Source of the DNA: JBAYIE01 sp965279165
GTDB taxonomy: Bacteria; Bacteroidota; Bacteroidia; UKL13-3
Length of the DNA stretch: 64,000 bases
NCBI GenBank assembly: GCA_965279165.1
Contig: OZ257140.1
Span: forward strand, 1,860,001-1,924,000
Reading direction: 5' to 3'
Shown: in pieces, positions 44,809 to 54,100 of the stretch
How positions within the stretch are numbered: the stretch's first letter is position 1
How the letters are laid out: the number at the start of each line of letters is the position of its first letter
Translations under genes and position numbers: made by a program
Notes under the pieces: model-generated
The model's input: only the letters and a program-made list of their open reading frames with translations
Told to the model about the DNA's origin: nothing
Databases searched by the model: none

Positions 44809-45159
44809 ATGCAGATAGAAGTTTTAAAATCCAAAATACACCGCGCTAAACTTACTGAAACTGAGTTACATTACGTGGGAAGCATTACCATCGATGAAGC
44901 ATTGATGGAAGCGGCAAACATGATTGAGAACGAAAAAGTTCAGGTGGTAAACGTAAATAATGGCGAGCGCCTCGAAACGTATATCATCAAAGGCGAACGC
45001 AATTCGGGTGTTATTTGCCTCAATGGACCGGCTGCCCGTAAAGGTTTTGTTGGCGATCACTTGATTATTATTTCCTATGGAATAATGGATTTTGAAGAAG
45101 CTAAAAAGCACAAACCGGTAGCAGTGTATCCCGACCATAATAACCGATTAACGGTTTGA
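44809..45159 (+). CDS. panD: Aspartate 1-decarboxylase (pyruvoyl enzyme)
   Basis: The ATG at 44809 gives 116 residues starting MQIEVLKSKIHRAKLTE, as in homologues; a longer open frame from 44707 runs back through the promoter. Self-cleavage between Gly24 and Ser25 (YVGSITID) makes the pyruvoyl group. The NGPAAR segment is the family signature. It makes beta-alanine for pantothenate and CoA. Its stop overlaps the next start (TTGA), heading a four-gene unit. Confidence 0.95.
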   Translation: MQIEVLKSKIHRAKLTETELHYVGSITIDEALMEAANMIENEKVQVVNVNNGERLETYIIKGERNSGVICLNGPAARKGFVGDHLIIISYGIMDFEEAKKHKPVAVYPDHNNRLTV

Positions 45160-46163
45160 AAGACCATTTTAAGTCCATAGCAAAATTCCTCCTCTTTCTG
45201 GGCATCGGTTTGGGTTTACTGGCACTTGCATTTGTAAATCTTGAACTCGACTACAACAAAGTTATCCAAGGTTTTGTAAGCGCTGATTATTTCTGGATTT
45301 CCTTAGCTATTATAATTTCGCTTGTCAGTCACCTGCTCCGGGCATTACGCTGGAACATGATGCTTGAGCCACTTGGTAAAAAGCCCTCAGCCATACATGC
45401 ATATAATGCCGTAATGATTGGTTATCTTTTTAATTTCGCCATTCCTCGTATGGGCGAAGTAAGTCGTTGTGGTGTTTTAAATCGCACCGATCGGATACCG
45501 ATTAATCAGTCGCTTGGAACAGTTGTGGTCGAAAGGGTATTTGATTTACTTGTTTTGCTATTGGTTACCGCTTTGGTTTTGCTTCTGCAATTTGATATTC
45601 TCTTTGGTTTTTTTAACGATACTTTTTTTAATCCTTTCTTGCATAAAATGGAAGGTGCCAACAGTACAGTAATTTTAATGATCTTGGCAGTATTGGTCTT
45701 GGTGTTTTTTGGAGGTTATAAATTTTTGCCGGTATTTAAGCAGTCAGCAATATTTACAAAAATTCTAAACATGCTTAAAGGATTTGCAGATGGATTTGCC
45801 AGTGTTTTTAAATTGAAAAGTCCGCTTGCTTTTTTTGGATATACCTTCTTTATCTGGGTATTGTATTTCTTTAATACCTATTGTTATTTAATGGCTTTCG
45901 ACGAAACTGCAAATATTGGTTTGGCAGCTACTTTAAGTATATTGGTTGTAGGTACTTTTGGTTTTGCAGCTCCGGTTTCCGGTGGCATTGGCGCGTACCA
46001 TATTTTTGTTGCTAAGGGATTGGCATTGTATGGTGTATCTTCCGTGGCAGGTGGTATTTTCGGATTTGTATCGCATGGCATGCAAATGATTATGATATTG
46101 GTTGTAGGAAGTTTTTCGTTAATTTATACGTTGATTAAAGAACGCAAACAATTGGCAAATTGA
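45156..46163 (+). CDS. Lysylphosphatidylglycerol-synthase-like transmembrane protein (UPF0104)
   Basis: The 335-residue product starts at TTG within the panD stop. It has seven to nine membrane helices with HLLRALRWNMMLEPLG, FNFAIPRMGEVSRCGVL and APVSGGIGAYHIFVAKGLALYG, the signature of the flippase-like LPG_synthase_TM family. It lacks the cytosolic aminoacyl-transferase domain, so lysyl-lipid synthesis is not implied. A lipid or glycolipid flippase role is an inference. Coupled to panD and rfaE2 by overlap and a 1-bp gap. Confidence 0.85.
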   Translation: MKDHFKSIAKFLLFLGIGLGLLALAFVNLELDYNKVIQGFVSADYFWISLAIIISLVSHLLRALRWNMMLEPLGKKPSAIHAYNAVMIGYLFNFAIPRMGEVSRCGVLNRTDRIPINQSLGTVVVERVFDLLVLLLVTALVLLLQFDILFGFFNDTFFNPFLHKMEGANSTVILMILAVLVLVFFGGYKFLPVFKQSAIFTKILNMLKGFADGFASVFKLKSPLAFFGYTFFIWVLYFFNTYCYLMAFDETANIGLAATLSILVVGTFGFAAPVSGGIGAYHIFVAKGLALYGVSSVAGGIFGFVSHGMQMIMILVVGSFSLIYTLIKERKQLAN

Positions 46164-46164
46164 A

Positions 46165-46662
46165 ATGAATCACAGCAAACAAATACTAGCAAAAATTTGT
46201 CAGGATAAAGATGCACTTCTTACCAAACTGAAGGAGTGGAAACAACAAAACAGCAAGGTGGTTTTTACCAATGGATGTTTTGATTTGTTGCATAAAGGAC
46301 ATGTAGATTATCTGGCAAAGGCTGCCGATATGGGCGATAAATTGGTGATTGGCGTGAATACAGATGCTTCGGTAAGTAAACTAAAGGGACCAAACCGACC
46401 TATTCAAGATGAACAGTCCAGGTTGCAAATTCTTGCTTCACTTGGTTTTGTTGAAGCTGTTATTTTATTTGATGAAGATACCCCATACGAATTAATCCAA
46501 TTGGTAAAACCGGATATTTTGGTTAAAGGCAGCGACTATAAACCGGAAGATATTGTGGGATACGATATCGTTACTGCAAAAGGCGGAGAAGTAAAAACAA
46601 TTGATTTTTTACCCGGATTTTCTACCTCCGGAATCGAACAAAAAATCCGCAACACCCGCTAA
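46165..46662 (+). CDS. rfaE2: D-glycero-beta-D-manno-heptose 1-phosphate adenylyltransferase
   Basis: The 165-residue product is a nucleotidyltransferase of the cytidylyltransferase superfamily: FTNGCFDLLHKGHVDYL with the HxGH motif (HKGH), then VNTDASVSKLKGPNRPI and FSTSGIEQKI. It equals the C-terminal half of HldE and activates heptose-1-phosphate for LPS core synthesis. The kinase half is not in the window. It sits in the panD operon, 1 bp after the flippase-like gene. Confidence 0.92.
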   Translation: MNHSKQILAKICQDKDALLTKLKEWKQQNSKVVFTNGCFDLLHKGHVDYLAKAADMGDKLVIGVNTDASVSKLKGPNRPIQDEQSRLQILASLGFVEAVILFDEDTPYELIQLVKPDILVKGSDYKPEDIVGYDIVTAKGGEVKTIDFLPGFSTSGIEQKIRNTR

Positions 46663-46695
46663 ACATATTCAGGTTCCTTTTGTTTATAGCTTAAC

Positions 46696-48015
46696 ATGGA
46701 ACAAAACCCCATTTCTGTTTTTTGGTTTCGCCGCGATTTAAGATTAAAGGATAATGCAGGGTTATACCATGCGCTGAAAAGCGGTTTACCTGTATTGCCA
46801 ATCTTTATTTTCGACGCCCATATTTTAAATAATTTAAGTAGCGCTAAGGATAGAAGGGTTCAGTTTATTCATGAAACCATCGTTTCGTTAAAGCAAAAAT
46901 TGAATAAATTGGGTAGCGACTTATTGGTCTTGCATGATACGCCTGAAAATGCATGGAAAAAGTTGTTTGGCCAGTTTCAAATCAAACATATTTTTGCAAA
47001 TAGGGATTACGAAAAGTATGCCATTAACCGGGATAGTTTAATTGAAAAATCCGCAACAAAACACAACGCTTCGTTTAACTTATTTAAGGACCAATGCATT
47101 TTTGAAGGAGATGAAATTGTAAAGGACGATGGAACGCCATATACTGTTTTTACACCCTATTCCAGAAAATGGAAAACATGTTTAAATGATTTTATGGTTC
47201 GTTCTTATCCTTCGGAAAATTATTTCTTCAACTTATATAAAACAGAGCAGCAATCGCCTATATCGACTTTGCAATCATTGGGATTTGAGTCGACAGATTT
47301 TTTGTTTCCATCAAAAGATATCAAGCGTAAGTTGGTTGTTAACTATGCCAATCAACGCGATTATCCTGCAATTGATGGTACTTCACACCTTGGCATTCAC
47401 TTTCGTTTTGGAACCATCAGCATTCGCGAAAAGGTCAAAAAAGCTGCAGCAATTAGCGATATTTTTTTAAATGAATTAATTTGGCGCGACTTTTATAAAA
47501 TGATCTTGTTTCATTTTCCGAAAGTTAATGAAGGTAAATCTATTAAGGAAGCTTATGATAGGATTGAATGGCGAAACAACGAAATTGAATTTCAATTATG
47601 GTGCACCGGTAAAACCGGTTATCCAATTGTAGATGCAGGAATACGGCAATTGAATGAAACCGGTTTTATGCATAACCGAGTAAGAATGATAGTTGCCAGT
47701 TTTTTAACCAAACACTTACTTATTGACTGGAGATGGGGAGAGGCATATTTTGCGGAGAAACTATTGGATTATGATTTCAGCGCCAATAACGGAGGCTGGC
47801 AATGGGCAGCAGGATGCGGTAACGATGCTGCGCCATATTTCCGGATTTTTAATCCTGCTTTACAGACAAAAAAATTTGATCCACAAAATAAGTACATTTT
47901 AAAATGGGTTCCTGAATTACATACACCCGATTATCCTACACCGATAGTAGATCATGTATTTGCTCGAAATCGTTGTTTATCGGTTTATAAAAAAGCACTG
48001 AGCACACCTTTTTAA
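46696..48015 (+). CDS. phr: Deoxyribodipyrimidine photolyase/cryptochrome family
   Basis: The 439-residue product has an N-terminal photolyase antenna domain (SVFWFRRDLRLKDNAGLYHA) and a C-terminal FAD domain with ELIWRDFYKMILFHFP, GYPIVDAGIRQLNETGFMHN and NNGGWQWAAGCGNDAAPYFR. These match class I CPD photolyases, which repair UV-induced dimers with blue light; a cryptochrome role cannot be fully excluded. It follows rfaE2 by 33 bp as the last gene of the run. Confidence 0.93.
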   Translation: MEQNPISVFWFRRDLRLKDNAGLYHALKSGLPVLPIFIFDAHILNNLSSAKDRRVQFIHETIVSLKQKLNKLGSDLLVLHDTPENAWKKLFGQFQIKHIFANRDYEKYAINRDSLIEKSATKHNASFNLFKDQCIFEGDEIVKDDGTPYTVFTPYSRKWKTCLNDFMVRSYPSENYFFNLYKTEQQSPISTLQSLGFESTDFLFPSKDIKRKLVVNYANQRDYPAIDGTSHLGIHFRFGTISIREKVKKAAAISDIFLNELIWRDFYKMILFHFPKVNEGKSIKEAYDRIEWRNNEIEFQLWCTGKTGYPIVDAGIRQLNETGFMHNRVRMIVASFLTKHLLIDWRWGEAYFAEKLLDYDFSANNGGWQWAAGCGNDAAPYFRIFNPALQTKKFDPQNKYILKWVPELHTPDYPTPIVDHVFARNRCLSVYKKALSTPF

Positions 48016-48137
48016 ATTTTCTTTTTTAAGGGTAGCCATTGGTCTTGGTTGGCTGCAATTGGTATAAATACGCTGAATTGCGTATTCTAATTAGCATTTT
48101 ATTGGATAAGTTTGAATTCCACTCCCTGAACATTTAA

Positions 48138-51100
48138 ATGAGTACCAATATGAAAACAAACTTTTACAACCTTTTTAGGAATCTGTTGATTCTAGCAATC
48201 AGTATCCTACTAGTTCCACAAACAGGGAAAGCCCAATGTGGCGCAGTAGCTAATTATAAACCAACAGCATCTGCAACAACAGTTTGTACAGGTTCAACCG
48301 TGGTTGTTTTTGCAACCGGTTTGCCGGTATCTAAATGGATTTACCGCGACAACAATACAGGATCGTGGCAAGTGTATAACTCGGCTTCTGATAACGCCAG
48401 TTTTTTTATGAGTACAGGAACAACAAGTACATTGCGTACTTTTAAAGCAATTATAACCACGTCGAGTTGTGCCAATGATACAACATTGGGTGTCGATGTT
48501 ACTGTTATTCCCTATGCATACGGTAATGATCTTTCTGTAAAGTTGTCGGCTTCGGTATACGATGTATGTTCGGGTTCAACCATAACATTGCGTATGATGA
48601 ACCAATCCATACAACAATCACAGTGGTTATACCGCGACAATGGAGGTAATTGGAATGTTTACACCAATACCACTTCACAAACTGTTTCTTTTTCGTTACC
48701 ATCTACAAGCAGTACTTTAAACCGGGATTTCCGAGTGGTTATGCAGGATGCAACCAATTGCAAAATGGATAGCAGTGATTTAATCGGAATAAAAGTAAAT
48801 CCATCCATTGCAGGAAACAATGTAAATATCAAACCTACAATTACACAGCAAAGCATATGTGGCGGATCATCCGTTAGTATGCAGGTTGAATGGCCATTGG
48901 AAATTGGCAACTGGATTTATAAAGATGCAAACGATAGTATATGGAGAAGCTTTTCGTCGGGTAGCTCAAGTATTAGTCACAGTAATACCTTAGTTACTGC
49001 AACCACACAAAGGGCATATAAAGTTATCTTAAAGAATCCTGAGTTTTGTACTGCTGATACTTCCGATGCTTCTTATGTAATGATTAACGCTTCTCTTCGA
49101 AGGAATTTACCGGATGTACTACCTAAAATTACAGGCTCGAAAGTGAACGTTTGTGCGGGTAGTTCTCAGTCGTTTCAACTACAAGGGTATAACAGCACGC
49201 AATGGTATTATAGAGATAGCGTAAATGGCAACTGGAATAGTTTCGGATCCGGATCATCCGCATCTGTTTCCAGCAATAGCAATCTAATCAAGGATATTAA
49301 CCGCGAAGTTAGGGTTGTAATAAATAACTCTTCCGTTTCTTGCAGTTATGATACGTCAGGTTCGGTATTTTATACCATTAAGGCAAATATCAAGGGAATT
49401 ACAACTACTTCGATGCCATTTACCACCTTACAGGAAGTTTGTTCCGGAGCTCAGATACAAGTATTTTTGAACAATGGATTAAATATCAATAACTGGCTAT
49501 ACCGCAATAACAATACAGGAAGTTGGATAAATGGCGGATCGGGTACTACCTATTATGATTATAACACCAATGTATCCGTAAACACCCTTCGATCGTATAA
49601 GGCTGTTGTTAGCAATACAGCACTTTGTAGGATAGATACCACGCCGGAGGTACAAGTAAATATTAAAATGCCGGTTGCAGGAGGTAAGGTGAATATTACA
49701 CCTACCATTAATCAACCTGCCTATTGTGTTGGCGCTACAGTTGGTGGATACATCGATTTAAGTGCAAATTATGCGGTAAGTAAATGGATATTTAAAGACA
49801 ATAATGCTACTACATGGACAGAAGTTCCTTTTCAAAACAGCTCTTCCTTTAACGACAGCTATACTTCAAATTTAACAACAACTACCATCCGTTATTATAA
49901 AGCGTTGGTAAAAAATCTGGAAACGTTTCGCATTGATACATCCAATGAAATGATGGTTACTATTAATCCATTATCAAGAGGAAACATCGCGGTAAATCCA
50001 ACTTCTTCGCAAAGTTTTATTTGCAACCAAAACTCTTATCCATTAACGGTAGTTTTACCTGCCGATTATACGGTTAATTATTGGATTGGTCGCGAATTAC
50101 CAACCATGGGTTGGAATACTTTTGGTTCCGGATCAACAACCACATCAGATTATGTTAGTTCGGTAAATCCATCAAAAACCTATCGCGTAATTTTATTTAA
50201 CAGCGGTTTATGTAAGTACGATACTTCCAATGCATTAATAGCCAATATCAACCAACGTATTGGAAGAAATAACAACGCCATCGTTCCAACCGTTGATAAA
50301 AGTACCGTTTGCAGCGGTACCAGTTTTCAGGTAAAAACGTCTTCCGCAAGCGGTTTAAGTATTTCTAAATGGATGTACAGGGATAATGGAGGCGATTGGA
50401 AAAACATTTCATCAAGTAGTACTACCTATAATGAAAGTGCAAGTAATACCCGTGTTATTGCAATCACCCAAAGAGAATATAAAGTTGTAATTAACGATAA
50501 CAACAATTGTACAGTGGATACCACTGCAAGTGTAATGGTTACCATTTCGCCACTTGAAAACGGATTGATAAGTGGTATTACACCGGTAACAACCAATACC
50601 GTTAATTGCGCCGGAAATACGATAACGATTTATTTAAATAACTATTCTGGAACCGTGCAGAAATGGGTTTATCGCGAAAATGGCGGCAACTGGACCGAAT
50701 TTAATGGCAGCTCCGCATCTACTTATTTGTATGAATACAACACGTATGTGAAGACTCCAACAAATAGAGAGTATCGTGCATTTTTAGTAAGAACAGGAAC
50801 TTGTATAATAGACACCACACAATTAGTAGCACTTCAGATAAAACCTTATACTTATGGAAATGCTGCATCGGTTCAACCGAGCGCAAGCACAGTAAATGTT
50901 TGTAGTGGTAGCACTTATAGTGTGAGTTTAGTAAATTACAATGGAACTGTTCATAAATGGATTTATCGCAATGGCACAAGTGGCGATTGGTTGGAACTAG
51001 CTAATTCAACTTCCAATTCATCCTTAAGTCAGAGTAATATCAATGTAATCAGTAACACAATTAAAAGTTATCGTTCTATTTTGCTCACTTCCGGATGTTC

Positions 51101-54100
51101 GTATGATACCACAGCTTCGGTAAATGTACAGGTTAATGCACGGTCGTATGGCTATGCAAATTCGGTTGCTTTAACTTCTTCAAGCGGATTGTATTGTTCA
51201 GGATCAACCATTAGTGCAAATATTTCTTCTTCCTTGCCAAGTGGTTCGTCGGTTCGTAAATGGATGTACATGGATAATATGAATGGCAATTGGCTGGATA
51301 TTCCAAGTTCAACTTCTACTTCCATAAGCCATACAAATAGTTTTGTAGCTACAACCACCACCCGTTCGTATCGTACCATTATTGGCAATACCAATACATG
51401 CAGTTATGATTCATCAGGCATTTACAGTGTTACCATAAATCCAAGTACCATCGGGGTTGTTTCTATTAATCCAACCAGTAATGTTTCAAATGTTTGTAAT
51501 GCAAACACCACACCTTATTTAACCCTTGGGTCGTATTCGGGTACCATTTTAAAATGGCTGATGAATACAGACAATAAAGGATGGACCGACTTTGGCTACA
51601 CTACTAACTATAATGGGGTGTATGATTATAATGTTAATGTACCGGTTTCTGTGAATCGGTCGTATAGAGCAGTTATTACCAATCCAGTTACTTGTTCTAT
51701 CGATTCGACCAGTGCAGTTAGCGTTACCATTTCTCCCAATGCAATTGGAAACATGAATTCCATTATACCGCAAAGTCCGCGTGCAGTTTCTTGTTATACA
51801 AAACCTATCAATGTAACCGTTTCGGGTTTGCCTTCGGGTTATTCTGTAACAAAATGGATTTACAGCAACAACAATGGCGAGTGGAATGATTTTATTTCAT
51901 CAACCGGCTCGAGCAGTTTAACAGATAACAACACGTATGTTAGTGTACCAACCAGTCGTTCGTATCGCGCAATTATTTCGAATACCTCCATTTGTCGCAC
52001 AGATAGTACTGGAACTTTTACGGTTTTAATCAATAGCCGTAGCGGTAATATTGGAAGCAGAGCAGTTAAGCCAACCGCAAACAATTTATCCATTTGCGCA
52101 GGTTCTTCCGTAAACGTGAGTGTTATAACAGGTAATGGAAATGAAGTATACCGTTGGACATACAGTGATAGTGGTACTAATGGACCATGGTACAATATGT
52201 ATAATGCATACAATTCTTCCAGCTTTAACCATGGCGCTACGCAGGTTACAACCATAACCGATCGTTTGTATCGTGCTATAATTACGGATACCTCAACTTG
52301 TGATTTTGATAGCTCACAAGCTGTAATGGTTAATATTAAACCAAAAGTAAATGGTACCGATACATCATTAAAAATAAGCAGTCTCGACACCATTTGTACC
52401 GGAACTTCAATCACTCTAAGTATTACACCCGGGTCAGGTAACTCAACCGTAAAATGGCTATACAATGAAAATTTTGGAGCATGGAAAACTTTCACAGGAA
52501 ATACAGCTTACAATTCGTTAACAGACTATAACACACTCTATCCTCCGGGAACTACCAAAGGATATACTGCTATTGTATTAAAAGGTGTTACCTGCAGCAA
52601 CGACACTTTAAAGAATGTTAAAAATGTTTACATTAAAAACAAAACATATGGCAATGGCTTAACCAATGTTTCGATTAGTTCTACCGATACCATTTGTGCC
52701 GGAAATTCTGTTTCCTTAAATACCAGCGGAACGGTTGAAAGATGGTTGTATAGCGAGGGAAATGCCACCAACTGGCAAGTAATTCCATCGAGTGCTTCAA
52801 CTTCTTACACGCATACTTCAACAGGAGTTACCAAATCTACCTGGAGATATTACAGGGCTATTATTAATACAGGTGCTTGCAATGCAGATTCATCAAAAAT
52901 TGATAGCGTTTATTTACGCGTTTACCAAGGTGGCATGATAGCGATTACCCCAACCACCACAAATACCATAGTTTGTTCGGGCAATTCACTAAATGTAAGT
53001 ATTAGTGTTTCTAATGCAACCATCATTCGTTGGATGAGCAGAGACAATGGCGGAAGTTGGGTTACTTTCTATACCGGAAGTGCCAGTTCTGTATCCGATA
53101 ATAATACTTATTTGAGTACTGTTACTTTAAGAGAATACAGGGTTTTATTACTTAAAAACTGCAGTTACGATACCACCAATACCCTTACGGTAACCATTAC
53201 ACCAAAAACAAATGGAACCGATATTACAAAAGTACCAACTGCTACTTCAACAACTGTTTGTGCCGGTAACGCAGTGCAAAATATTCAGGTTTCTGCCGGT
53301 TCAGGGAATACGATATTGAAATGGTTATACCGCGACAATGCAGGAAAGTGGAATGTGTTGGTGGATGGCAATTCGAATAATATTTCGGATTACAATACCT
53401 ATATTGGAGCAACTGTTACAAGAGATTATGTTGCAGTTATCAATAACAATACAACCTGTAAATATGATACAACTGCTAAACTAACGGTAACCATAAATCC
53501 GGTTGTTCTTGGCAACAATAATTCACGTTTCCCTACTGTTCCTGCAAGTTCGTGTATGGGTAGTAGTTATAATGTTTCCATGAATGTTTCATCCGATACC
53601 TCTATTATTCGATTCTTTTATAATACCAACGGAGGTAATTGGATCGACAGAGGATACATTACGCCAACTACCAGCTTTTCATTCTCAGAATTTGCGTCTA
53701 CATCTTCCTCTACTTATACAAGAGGTTATCGTACTGTTTTGTACAAAGCTTCAACTTGCAAGATTGATACTTCTGCCCCTGCTTATGTTAGTATAAGCCA
53801 AAGAAGTTATGGAAACGAAAATGGCGTTACGCCAACAGGAAGTTCAAATGTTTGTGCCGGTGCAAGTTTTAATGTAAGTGTTTCACCGGGTTCCGGAAAT
53901 TCTATTCAATATTGGCTATATAGCGACAACGATGGTTCTTGGAATATCATTTATAGTGCTTTAACAAGTATTTCTCAAACATTGGCGGTACAAAATCAAA
54001 CCATAAGAAAATATCGGGCCATGATATTAAAAGGAAGTTCATGCACCATTGATACCTCAGCAGCTTTTGCAGTTACTATCAATCCGATTATTAATGGCAG

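Noticed and set aside
45156..46163. Lysyl-phosphatidylglycerol synthase
   Set aside because: Only the flippase-like membrane part is present; the aminoacyl-transferase domain is missing.
51860..52495. 211-codon antisense frame inside the giant repeat gene
   Set aside because: Chance frame opposite a Ser/Thr-rich repeat; other modules give similar short frames.
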